Assembly (NCBI GenBank): GCA_020650975.1
Contig: JAIPMN010007350.1
Location: forward strand, 1 to 21,681
Source of the DNA: Apostichopus californicus
Taxonomy: Eukaryota; Echinodermata; Holothuroidea; Aspidochirotida; Stichopodidae
Length of the DNA stretch: 21,681 bases
Direction of reading: 5' to 3'
Shown here: positions 9,333 through 21,000 of the stretch, piece by piece
Numbering within the stretch: the first letter of the stretch is position 1
How the letters are laid out: every line of letters begins with the position of its first letter
Notes under the pieces: model-generated
Databases searched by the model: none
Seen by the model: the letters and a program-made list of their open reading frames with translations, nothing else
What the model was told of the DNA's origin: nothing
Position numbers and translations under genes: made by a program

Positions 9333-12300
9333 ATGTCATCTTTATTCACTGAGAACAATTTAAAATGACGCAAATAAAAATATATTCAAACATGACATCA
9401 GTGTGCTGAATAGTTATATTGTATTTCTAGTGTTTCAATATATTGAATATAAAGCATGTGCCATTTTATGACATCGTCTAACTCGAAACGGCATATTATA
9501 CAATAACATGTACTGTTCTGTGTTGTTTAGTAACTTAGTCTGAAGATCCGTTCTACTGGCAGAGTCCTGAGAAAAGTCACTATCCTTACAGTGACACAAT
9601 TAGGTCTTGCATTAGCTTTCAAGTATGAAAACAGCTTTTACATTATCACGAAGTTAATCACTAGCAGCACTAAAGCAAATCTCATATAGGAAATGATATG
9701 TTTCAGCTGAACGGCAACCTCGAGGTAGGTACCAGCTGGGACATGTGAGCACCCTGTCAATACCCCTCGATAGCCTTATATTTTAGACCCTCGCAATAAA
9801 GGTCAAGGTAGTGTGTACTGGAAATTTACTAAATTGAAATGTAAACCAGTATTTCTTGCTTTGCAATCGTATAGTAAGGAAACATGTGGGCGGAGAGGTT
9901 GCGACTATTTGGATAGGTCGTATAGAGGGCAAATTACGGGCCAAACGAGAAACGAAAAATATGTAAGTACATACAATACGTTGTTATCAAAATGAGACAA
10001 CTGAAAAAATCCCAATAAATATAGAACAAGCAATAAGCTTTGTTTCACAGATTTTCTGGTTTATGAAAACATTGAAACTTTAATCTTCTTTTCGATTCAG
10101 TTTCAGTCTATTATATAATAACTTTCAAGCAATTTATAATTATAAAGGATATGAATAAAAGAAATACAAATAATAGAAAACATAACAAAAACATCAAAGA
10201 TCAACGGTTGGAAGAGTAGAAAGATCTACATAGGCTCTAATGCTCCAAATTGGCTAGTACTAAGCCTTGTCTTAGGATTTTTTAAAATTTTACTTCATGT
10301 TATTGTCCAGATCGATTAGCTTTAAAAAACATGGAATGATCATATTTCTTTGCAGTTACTTAAATCATGTTTTGAAGATTATTTACTATATTTAAGAGGT
10401 TATTGTTGTCATTTTGAAAATGTCAGCACAATAATTGGGAAACTTCCTACTCGTTGTGAAATGGATACAGTACAGTACAGTGATATATAAAAAATAAAGA
10501 TGAAACGATACACTAAGCTATAACCGGAACCTTTGGAATGTGATAAGTAACGGTCAGTTTATCGTGTAATACACAATTCAAAACACAAGGTCGGGTCAAC
10601 CGATTGACCACGAATACATGTGTGCTGCATCGTTTTCAAATGCTACATGTGTTAATATCTTACCGATGATGAATTTGGTAGGAGGGGTGGGTGGAGACTC
10701 TCGAATCATAAGAAAAGGATAGATAGACGAGGCTTGGATAATAATTAAAAGTCTTTTCAACTGACATGTAAAATAATAACATTTGTAAATACTACGCTAG
10801 TGAAAAATGATTGGTACAAAGCACAAAGTGCTAAACTCCAATACACTTCGTCATCAGCGTACCTTCGTGTATTCAAATTGAAGATTTCTGAAAGAGTTTT
10901 TAATACTACAGATATTTGTAAGCTAACACACAATGCAAGTGTAAATTTTCAATCAGAGATACATTATGTATACAACAATATCAACTATAACACAAATCAC
11001 ACTTAAGTACATTAACTATTAATTCAACGGCAAAGAAGAGGGAGTCACTATATATTAAGGATGCATAAATTATCTTCGTAAAAATAATAAGTTACATAGT
11101 TTAGTCCATTATAGTTGGAGGTTCATTAAAGAAAGCTAATTCTTCATCCTTTTAAACTTTGATAACTAATTAACCATATATTTAAAAAAAACTACTGATT
11201 AGGTATATATACTATATATACATATAGTTAACGCTTATCCTGTTAGATTGCTGTAGGTTGTTGTTTTCTCCTCGACTGATATATTTGGCTCTTATCACAG
11301 GACTTCAGAAGCGAGATTATTGCTGAATTGAATATCATAAAGATGGCACGTCAACTTAGAATAATGTTAAAAGTGAGTAATCGTGCTAGTACTAGAGGTA
11401 GAAATCCTAGGTCTTAGTATCAAATTAGTAGCCTAGTCAGAGACCTAATTTCGATAACGTTACGTTATTGGGGGTAGTTAAAGGGAATATGATCGAAGCT
11501 ATGTGATACCAAGTGTAGTATGATGCGCGTCCATAGGCGGAGTTTTGCACACTTATTACACTAGTCTGCTACTCGGATCTGAGATCAGCTGTTCTTCGAG
11601 CAAGGAAAGCTTCGTTGGTGATGTTTATTATATGTAATGCGTTCTTTCATTGGCTTGTTTTAATCAAGAGACACGGCATAACAGAAGGTACCAATGAAAT
11701 ATGTCTTCAGCGGGTATTATTTATATACTTTCGATCATTCATTTCTAATTAATGAAACATGTTCGGTAAAATTAGCTTGGTGAAACCTGTTCAGTTTTCA
11801 TGGTTTGTCAGATAAGCAGCTTAAACGAAGTTCCATGTTTGAAAATTAACAGTTTCATGTTATTCTTTATTTTAGAAATGCACATAAACACTTTAACCTA
11901 GTGGAGAAGTTCAAGATGGTGCAAGAGAATAAGGTTCATTCAGTTATGTAATACAGCAAAAGACCTACGTTTGCAGCATTCCAGAGAAAACATGGTATTG
12001 CGTTTTATCATTTAAGTTAACACGAAATATCCTTTTCATTTGTTTTCTTCTGTTTTGGTACTGTAAAGTAGAATTTCTATTCCAGATAAACGGTCTTCAT
12101 ATAATCATTTTTCTACATTTATTGTGTTGCAGTGTGTGGGAGAGCTAGGGAGGGAATGTAGGACATATCTTGCCATTTCTAGCGAGACCGCTGTGTTTGG
12201 CTTCGAATTGCAGTCTTAATGAATGCGAATACAAAATTCGTCCCAAGAACCAGGATTTATCACGTCATCTCCGTCAAAGTGTAAACTTTGAACGATATGA

Positions 12301-12524
12301 CTAGCTTAATTAGCCCTTTCACAGTTCCTTTTGTGTCTAGTAGAAATAAAGGGTCGACATTAAACGAAAACAACATATTTTGATTTCCATATATTATTTG
12401 CGTCTAGACTATATAAAAACATCCCTCCTGTCATTGAACAATCCAAATTCCCCATATTAAATTAAGATACAAAATTATATATAAATTATATGATACGGCA
12501 AGAAACAATATCCTGGTCAGTTCA

Positions 12525-12917
12525 TTGGCATTTAACATCAGTAATCGCCTGTACAAGAATATTATCAGCTGTTGGCAAACTTTAAAACTTGTTAGAGAAA
12601 AAGCACCCAACAAACATATCATCCGTACAAGAATTAATAGAAAAAAAAGTGATTCTTTTAGAAGACAATCCTTTGAAATCATTGAGTTAAACAGAACAAT
12701 AATAGGTCGACGTATATATAGACTGTGCCATTTTGGCAGCCATGATAGTTTGCATTATAGGCTAGCTTACACAGCATTTGATAAAAACAATTGTAAGAAA
12801 GTAAGAGGTTTATATTTTCGTTCATATATTCTGAAGCCCAATGTGCAATGCATATATGTTAGATATACTCTTCATGTATATGATACGGTGCTGGATATAA
12901 ACTCATTATCTAAGTGA
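12525..12917 (+). other. Stop-free frame of 130 codons without ATG, unidentified
   Basis: The frame opens at a TTG and contains no in-frame ATG, so it is not a standalone eukaryotic gene; it could only be an exon or a mobile-element relic. Its translation is basic and rich in Arg, Lys, Ile, Tyr and Asn, with no motif I recognise and no clear acceptor/donor pair. In DNA this AT-rich, a frame of this length by chance in 21 kb is uncommon but not remarkable. Confidence 0.2.
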
Positions 12918-13144
12918 GAAAAGGTGTACTGTATTCTTGTTTTTCATAACATGATGGACGGAGCAAGCCCCAGCAAGATTTGATAAGACTTACAAAAACA
13001 AGGGTTTCACTTTTCTTTGAACACACATCAACGTAAAGATTTCGTACCTGTGTTTCCTCGCATCTTATCGGACAAGGTTTACCTTTAAACGTATTGTTTC
13101 AAACTATCAAGTTCAACCATGTATGTTGCTTGTTTTATGTTCAG

Positions 13145-13286
13145 AGTCGTTGTATACTTCCTCTTGCTGAATAAACACGTGATTACCATGAGGTATACAC
13201 GAGGTGTGTTCGTCGGGCGTGTTCACAATCAATTAATTCCGTTTGAACTTCACGGTAACAATTCCTCGAATTTTGGTGGATGGACG
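13145..13286 (+). pseudogene. Copy C: solitary decayed FReD first-half exon
   Basis: A relic of the first FReD exon. Its 5' border 'atgttcag' resembles the B acceptor 'ttgttcag', and its end 'GGTGGATGGACG|gtacgg' is base-for-base that of B at 19243-19260. The frame gives RGVFVGR...PFELHGNNS...GGWT, matching the B pattern SGVYLIKP...PFEVFCDND...GGWT. It is 142 bases against 173 in B, a difference that is not a multiple of three, and the Cys of the first disulphide are gone. No partner exons were found around it, so it cannot make a FReD. It lies upstream of the B start codon, so it is a leftover of duplication, not a B exon. Confidence 0.6.
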
Positions 13287-13438
13287 GTACGGCTGATTGC
13301 TCTCTCTGTAATGCACTCATACGGATGTCAATGTTAGCGTCATTAACTCGATGAAATAACCTCAAATGTTTGATTAATTCCCGTAGTGATCAACCTCGTA
13401 CACAATAAAACAATAACTGAAACAACGTATATTGCCTA

Positions 13439-13458
13439 TTAGCACATCCCCGTGCTAA
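13439..13458. repeat. Short perfect hairpin
   Basis: Arms TTAGCAC and GTGCTAA (7 bp) flank a 6-base loop. No coding or RNA context explains it; it may be part of an interspersed repeat. Confidence 0.4.
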
Positions 13459-13499
13459 GAATCAATAAACGATCTGATGTTAGACCTAATTTAGCCTTA

Positions 13500-13549
13500 A
13501 AGGAAGTGACGTACTTACGGAGTGTCGGGTTGTAGGATGTCACTTCCTT
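13500..13549. repeat. Inverted repeat with 11-bp perfect arms
   Basis: AAGGAAGTGAC at 13500-13510 and GTCACTTCCTT at 13539-13549 are exact reverse complements around a 28-base spacer. The core GGAAGTG resembles an ETS-family binding site, so this could be paired sites or the end of a small element. The same CACTTCCTTT string occurs near 490. Confidence 0.5.
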
Positions 13550-13818
13550 CCCACAGCGAAGTAAAAAGACAGTCTTAAATTGAAGCTAAAGTAAATCTTA
13601 CACCCATGAATGTAAGTAACTACAGAAAAACGAAACAAAATGAAATAATTTCTCGGTGATTCGGTGATTTGGATAACAAAGTGTTAAAGCTTTCCCCCTG
13701 GCTCCCACCGAATGATTAAGCTATCACTGAAAACCAATTTCTGTGCTTAACAGTCGCTTCAACTCTCAACTCCTCCTTTCCCTTGAACCTTCGGTTGGGA
13801 TTTGACATACCTTCCGTT

Positions 13819-14150
13819 GAAATTGAATTCTTCTCTCTCTCTAGTGTGTATTTTTGTGTCTTAATCTCGCTATGAGAAAACAAAAACTACGTAAACAACG
13901 TTGCAGCTTACGGGGACTTCGCTCCCTCTATTCCACTAGGTCATCGAATTGACATTACAAAGAAATTGAATTCCTATCTCTGATATCCTTGTTCTTTAAA
14001 CTCGCTACGAGAGCACGTTTAAAGACTTTCAAGAGGAATTGAATTCCTATACCTGATATGTGTATTTTTGTGCTTTAAACTCGCCTCACGAGGGCAAGAC
14101 ATATCTAAAACGCTGCAGCTTCAGGGGTTTAGCCCACTGGACCCCATTGG
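13819..14150. repeat. Cluster of degenerate repeats, three partial copies
   Basis: Three related segments begin with a 'gaaattgaattc'-like string at about 13819, 13962 and 14035. Each is followed by a pyrimidine-rich bit and 'ttt..ctttaaactcgct..gag' or a variant. The first and third also share 'cg(t/c)tgcagctt..cgggg'. A short 'tggacccca' repeat closes the block near 14140. This looks like overlapping copies of an interspersed element; I cannot name it. Confidence 0.55.
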
Positions 14151-14827
14151 ACCCCACTTGAGCTGTGGGAGAAATTTCATAAAATTTTAGACTAAATACT
14201 GTGTGTATCCATGGAACTAATATAGCTTCAAGCCCAGACTTTTAAAAACAATGCTTTAGCTACAGCTGCTCCAACCTCATCTATTCCCAGCTTATAACAA
14301 TATGCAGTTTTATGATTAACGCAAAACCGCTTTTGTTTCTTTGCTTTACGAAACGTTCCTAGGCCAATCAGTGAAATCGGACTCAAACATCAAGTTTTCC
14401 TTATTGAAAAGCGATGTATCATCAAACTACAGGGAAGATATCTAAAACCAACATGATGATCTTTGTATAAGATAAACAATAAATACCTGTCAAGAAGACG
14501 TATGTATTATACCTCACGTGGAAAATATATTATCTTCCCGAATGTTTGATCCTATACATTAATTGTGAATATGTGATTGATATGTTTTATCAACCGTATA
14601 CCAAGGGCATTCAACATACAGCTTATCCCCTCTGTTTAAAATTTAAGGAAAGCATAGAGAACATTCAACAAAGCATTGCTTTAAATATTATATTATATTA
14701 TTATTGGTTTTTATCATTTCATCGCTACCTAAACATTCCCATTTACAAATCATATTGATAATCAAAATTAACGTTTTAAGTGGAAACGATGGAATCAATT
14801 GACATCCGTTGCTTTCTTGTCTATGGC

Positions 14828-14835
14828 ATTTATAA
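14828..14835 (+). promoter_or_regulatory. Possible TATA-like element of copy B
   Basis: A 'tttataac' string about 100 bases before the B start codon is the only TATA-like element at a plausible distance. The AT-rich context makes this weak. Confidence 0.15.
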
Positions 14836-14934
14836 CCTTTCTCCTTCAATGGACGGTTCTACATCATTTCACCTTGCCTGTACTGAATATCATTTCATGA
14901 AACACCTTTACCAGAGACGTTTCATTTGGAAACC

Positions 14935-15021
14935 ATGAAGAATCCTCGAGGGACTCAGAAAATAACTTGTAAACCTTTATTCACAGTGATGATGTTGTGG
15001 CATATGCTCGGACTGCAACTG
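14935..15021 (+). CDS. Copy B exon 1: start of signal peptide
   Basis: 29 codons from ATG (context 'gaaaccATGa') to the donor 'ctg|gtgagt', phase 0. The product begins MKNPRGTQK, a basic n-region, and goes into a hydrophobic stretch LFTVMMLWHMLGLQL. Open sequence upstream in the same frame begins only with TTG, so this ATG is the natural start. Confidence 0.65.
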
Positions 15022-18000
15022 GTGAGTTATTTAAACTGTAATATATTTAATCTCTTCCTCATTCTTTTTCTTTCTTTCTTTCTTACTTTCTTTCTTATGT
15101 CTTTGAAACAGTGTTTTTTAAGACTTTCATTTTCTTAATTCAATGATCAGTTGCCCCATTTTTATTCCCAAATAGACTTTTTTATTCTAACAAGGGCAGT
15201 CATTACTTTAAGGCAAACTCGTTCATTTTTTATGTTGGTTGTAAAGTTGATTAAAATTACTTCGAATATGATCAGAATTTATTAAATTCGATTGGTTATC
15301 GATGAATACTGTACATTAGGTGTCTTGATCGATTAGGATTTTTCTTTTTGCAAGGCAATGCTGAATGTAAACTATTGCACTACATATTTTCAATTTGAGA
15401 ATTTAGAAGAAAAAAAAGTATCATCAAAAAGAAGGTGACGAATTTTCAGCTTCAGGTACAATTTATAGTTCTCTGTCATTAAAAGTAATAACTTACTTCC
15501 ATAACCTATAGGCTTAAAAAAAATGTTCCGTGTCTACTCATGCATGACACAATATGTATATATTTAAAGTGTTACAATATAAAGTAAATATATCAATAAC
15601 GTATCACACATAGTACTCATCTATTTTGCGCGATTACACAAACAGCGTCACTTCTTATTAATTAATTAAATCATAATTATTAAATTCAAACTCTGATAGA
15701 CTTTGAAAATGACAGCTATTCGACCAAAAGTTAAAGAACTGTGTAGTATTTTGTTCTTTATTCGGATCTAATTTGCTTCATGATTACAGGCGAACTAACG
15801 CATAATATATTAATCAACGTTAACACCGGCTATGGCTGAAACTTTAATTTCATAGAATTTCATAGAATTACAATTTCATACTTAATTTAGTACTACTTAA
15901 TCTCCTTGATGTCATTAAAAAATCATAATAATATTTAATGAACTTGGCAACTAGCTCAAATCAACGCCTTTCCTGTTTAAAAGAAAATGTAGAAATCATG
16001 ACAAACACCGCATCATTTCCAGTATTTTTCGGTTGCTATTAGAAAAGACGAGTGTCAAAATATCTCTGCGTATTTTATCATTTTTTGTAAGCCTGCTAAC
16101 TATATAAGAACGTTATCATTCTGATTACAAAAACCAAACCGTTTAAAAGGGTCCATTTCAAATGTAAATGGCGTAATTTCTTGAAAATCATAATACATCA
16201 CGAGCAATATTCAAATTTAATACAGTTAAATGAACTTTTCCTTGCATTAAAACATATAACTACAACCACATTGGTCCAGCAATTAAGTTATTACCTTAAT
16301 TTACTAAGTTAGAAACGCTTACATACTTTTGAATGGTAGTTAGATAAACAGATTGCAAATAACGCATTCCCTCGTTCAACATGTTCTAGAGGGTAAATTT
16401 AGAATTTTGTATTCTCAATTTTCTTCAGAATTGCACGATGTAGTTCATAAAAAGTCATTTAATAGACTATTATGTTTAAATAGTTTACGACTTTCTACAA
16501 TATCAGTATCAAATTTAAAAATAAAATTTTCAAAATCGCAACGATATTAGTATTTTAATAAAGCAAGAGTGAAAATTGTGCTAACATGTTCCCGATGATT
16601 TGATGACAATAAGTTACTTAAAAAATAAAAATATACCAAATTTCAAAATAAATTCTCCATGTTAGCAATTAAAATGTTCATGTCATTATACTTAACGAAG
16701 GAGCTAATTTTCGTTACGCCCATATTAGGTACTATTTCTTAGTCATTATAATTTTAGTTTGCACTTTATTTAAAAAAAAAAAGAAAACAAATCTCCAATG
16801 AGTTACAACCGAAGGTGTTTTTATTGAAATTACTTAAAAATATACCAAATTTTAAAATAAATTCCCCATGTTAGCAAAAATTTTCATTTTATTATTATAC
16901 TTAACAGATGAGCTCATTTTCAAGTTCATATTAAGTACTATTCCTTAGTCATTATAAGTTTAGTTTGCACTTTATTTGAGAAAAGAAGACAAACCTCCAA
17001 TGAGTTACAACCGAAGGTGTTTTTATTGAAATTACTTAAAAATATACCAAATTTTAGAATAAATTCCCCATGTTAGCAAAAATGTTCATGTTATTATACT
17101 TCACGAATGAGCTCATTTTCGTTAAGCTCATATTAAGTACTATTCCTTAGTCATTATAAGTTTAATTTGAAAAAAAAAGACAAAACTCCAATGAGTTACA
17201 ACCGATGGTGTTGTTATTGCCACAAGTTATTTCTCTGTTGGTCATATTAGTAATTTTTTGGAAGAACTACAATCTAAAATTAAAAGATGTGTTTAGATTA
17301 GAATATGACTCCAGCATAGTTTAGTTTTTATATGTAGATTTATTCCACAATTGACTCGATCTTTTTGTGGACCTGCATTCATATTTAAATAAATTCATTC
17401 CACACTTTAAAGTGAATTTTGAGTCAAGTTTGGAAGATGGTTTCTTATTATTTAGACTCACAATTCTCCTTTTTTCCACATGCATCAGTTTGTAACGAAA
17501 TTATTAAAGTATAACCCATTTTAAGTTTGCACAGATAAGTCAATTTTTTGAAGAACTAAAGACCCTGCTAGGTTCGAAAAATCTGGTCCCTTATCATTTA
17601 TTTTAGCAGAAGAACGGAAAAATCAATCAATATCTAAAACACAACTTTGTAACTATTTTCCTCTGAAGCTTATTCCCAGTGTAACGGTAACACTCTTAAT
17701 TTACTGAAAATAACCTAAGCGATTACCATCCCTTTTGTGTATTGTCTCCGTTACCGAAGCGTAAAGTCATTAATAGTAGTAATATAATATGCCTATTTAT
17801 AAAATGAACTTTATTTTGCAATTATTAAATTTCCTTTAGCAGTTTAGACTTTCTTTTCTCTCCGATTATATTTAAGTAAAGTATATTAAGATCTATTTAC
17901 GACTATCTACTTTTGCACTTTGTTAAGTAGACACACGTACTAGACAAGAGAAAAAGACATTATTTTATTTTTATTAAACCAAGAGTCTATAGTTACAGTT

Positions 18001-21000
18001 GCTGGGAGGTTAGACCTTCACATTTTTAATATGTACGAATCAGTGCCGTGATATACAAGGTCGGCATTCCAGCTGAACTAAGAACAAGAATAAGACACAA
18101 TTGTTGTACAATAATGTTTAGTAGGGTTAAGAATATTTTGGCTGGTTTCTTCCATTGTTATTATAGTGGAACATGTTCTCCATATGAAGAGTGATCGAAA
18201 TGATATCATTCAAAACAATTATCAATAAAACTTGTGGATGGGTCTATATTAGTGTTCCCATCCGAACAATTAACATAAATTGTATCAATATATTAATTGT
18301 TTGTTATCCAGGCTATCGTTGGTGTCATGTGTCTCCAAGCAAGTTATGCTCAAGGTAAGTTATAATTGAATGTACAATTACATATAGTAAAACATAAATG
18401 ATATATTATAATATGGGGCAGAGGTTTTCATATATTCATTAGAAGGATTTGCGAACCAAAATTAAATAAATAAGTAAAAAACGGACAAATGATTCGGTTT
18501 CTCTGTTTTGTGTTTCTTTTCAATATTGAAAAGTTAACTGGTCAAATAATACCTTTTTGAAAAACACAAACGCTATTGCTGGCAGACAAGTCAAGCTGTT
18601 TGCATTCTTATCCCCTACCGAGACGGCTTATTATCACGATAACACCAGACAGTGATAGTCGTTTTTATGACGTAAGTGTGGTGACATACAGAATGTTAAC
18701 AGAATCTAACAACTGTAGCATATTCCGTCCCAAATTCTATCATATTGGAGGAACCTTTTAGTTACTGAAAAGTAATCAGCTGTTCGTTCACTTCTGTACT
18801 GCCGCCATACATATATATTTAACTTCGTAGAAAGTTTTGGATTACGGCGTATATAAAACACTGCACTATAATTGATAAAGGCGACCAAGGCAGGAAGTTA
18901 ATATCCCCGCTTGTGTTAATACGAATGTATTTTTACCCGCGAAATATACTTGCACAGTTTCGCTATTTCCCATTTTGAGGCAAAGAAAACAACTTCGACG
19001 CTATATGACTTTTGAAAATTTCAAATCTTAGTCATTTTTATTTCCCCTTTTTTTCGTTTTTGTCTTTGTTTTTTTGTTCAGAATCATCGTACTTTGTTTT
19101 TCAACAACCTGATTATCAGAGAGATTGTAAAGAAGTATTGAATGCCTGCTCCTCTACCCACAATACATCTGGGGTGTACCTTATTAAACCAGATGGCTAC
19201 CCGGAACCATTTGAAGTTTTCTGTGATAATGACCTGGATACCGGTGGATGGACGGTACGGTTACTTTCAGTTCTATTTAAGGTTATTTCTTGCCAACTAA
19301 AAACCCCTTTGCTTACCGTTTATTATGACAACTGTGAAACTCCAATACTGAAAGATTTCAAACTGAAATCTGGACAATATTATTAATTGCTTCAAGAATC
19401 ATTTCTCTGCATTAATTCTATGTTTAGTAGTGAGTTTCTTTGACGTTAAGGTAATTTAATTAATGTTCATTTATTCTGTCCAGTACGCATATTTACTCTA
19501 AATCTAATTATGTATATTATAGATATTACATCGAAGATCGGTGGGTTCTGTCAAGTTTAATCGCACTTGGACTGACTTTCAAAACGGGTTTGGTTTTTTG
19601 GGAAGCGAGTTTTGGATCGGAAATGAGAAAATAGCTTTTCTAACAAACCAAAAGCAATACCAACTACGAATCGAGTTTCAGAATGCTGCTGGAGAGGCTT
19701 ACTACGTAACGTATGACAACTTTCGTATCTCAGACGAATGGGGGCAGTTTTCCATCGCAAGTCTAGGTTCATACGAAGGAACAGCAGGTAAAGGATTTCA
19801 ACTTCCCCAACGTGGTGATAAATCAGTCTTATCTAAATAAATAAAATTGACATCAACTGAATAAGGCCCACTTTAAAGTCGACATTACATCATCAAAGTA
19901 TCTACGTACCAAGTCAGAACTGCAAATATATGGTTTGTTTGGTTTATCTCTTTATCCTCCACTTGAACGATGAGTTGTTGTTTTTACTGATTTTCTAGAA
20001 TCAAAAATTGAGTGGTGTCCAACTAACCAGATATTCTCCAATGAGACATGTGAGAGGAGGTGTGATGACCCTGACACCTGTATCTCTTCAACATCTAGTA
20101 CAGGACCAGAGCAATGTGTTTGTGTTGGTGATTACATGATTCATGGAGGAGATTGTGTTCCTCAGAACCAATGCAACTGTTTTGTTACTGAAAAAGGAGG
20201 TGTATTAACGGTCAGTATGCTAGCAATTGCATTTAAGTATGTGTCTATATAGGTATCAATAAGTGTAAAGAAATTTTATTTTTTCGAAAGCTCTGTCATG
20301 ATTCTTACTTCATAATTTGGAAACCAATATTTATATTAATCTTTTCAAACATGGTATTTGGTGTCAAAGTTTAATCCATAACAGTAGTGAAAAGTATTTC
20401 ACCACGTAGGGAACATACTATTGTTTAAATAACATTCTTTTAACAGGATGGTGAGTTTTACGTCAATTCAGACTGTACAAATAGATCAGTTTGTAGCAAT
20501 AACCAACTCATCGTAGGAGAGAGTTACCACTGTAGTGATGAAGCAACTTGTGATGTCAGAGATGGTGTTCGTAGATGTTACTGTATAGATGGCTTCGAAG
20601 GAGACGGTGTTAATTGTACCCGCGAGTTTTTCCCAAAGGATTGCCAAGAGCTTTACGTTGATGGTTCAAGTGATGGAGTTTACACCATTTACCCTGATGG
20701 TTGGCCAAGCGGCATTCAGGTTAACTGTGAGATGGAAAGTAACGTGGGAGGATGGACGGTGAGTACAATGCAACAACATAGTTCCAAACGTGCATATATC
20801 TGTGTCGTAATATAATATCTCTCTTGAAAATCGTCAGGGATCGCTTGTATGCGTGCGACGTTAAAAGTGCTTGAAACAAGTGTAATTGTAATCAATAAGT
20901 CATGAGGGTTTCCATCTTAATCTTTTGACTTATGCTGTTTCTTACGTTTATCATTAGTTCCCCCTCCTACCCTTGAGACCTTTGCAGATTATGATCCTTA

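Larger units (their letters stand above)
9033..13144. other. Intergenic region between copy A and relic exon C
   Basis: About 4.1 kb with no supported gene. It starts with the presumed copy A 3' UTR. Short open frames at 9813-9995 and 10800-11006 match no family I know. A longer stop-free frame at 12525-12917 (+) is listed separately. A short ATG frame at 11343 runs into a 'gtgagt' donor-like site at 11373, but I see no supported downstream exon for it. Confidence 0.55.
13287..14934. other. Intergenic/5' region before copy B
   Basis: 1.65 kb without a gene. It holds two small hairpins, a cluster of degenerate repeats (13819-14150) and, at the right end, the presumed promoter and 5' UTR of copy B. 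I looked for a middle-FReD exon belonging to relic C and found none. Confidence 0.55.
15022..18311. other. Copy B intron 1
   Basis: A 3.29 kb intron, by far the longest of the gene. Besides a (TTTC)n tract and three ~200-base tandem repeats it shows nothing recognisable. Such a long first intron often holds regulatory sites, but none can be assigned here. Confidence 0.6.

Noticed and set aside
9813..9995. Short frame with SYRG...T residues, considered as a kringle-domain exon
   Set aside because: Spacing does not fit a kringle, the conserved Cys pattern is missing, and the frame opens without a supported acceptor.
11343..11372. ATG frame followed by a gtgagt donor, considered as a first exon for relic C
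   Set aside because: Ten codons only, no hydrophobic core, and no linking exon found.
17560..17600. GGTTCGAA string, considered as a tRNA T-arm
   Set aside because: Flanking bases do not pair as a T-stem and no anticodon or acceptor stem can be assembled around it.
19012..19081. Hydrophobic leader in frame upstream of copy B exon 3 as an alternative signal peptide
   Set aside because: It begins with TTG, not ATG, and its Phe/Leu/Ser content comes from the intron pyrimidine tract. The phase-matched exon at 18312-18354 explains the signal peptide better.
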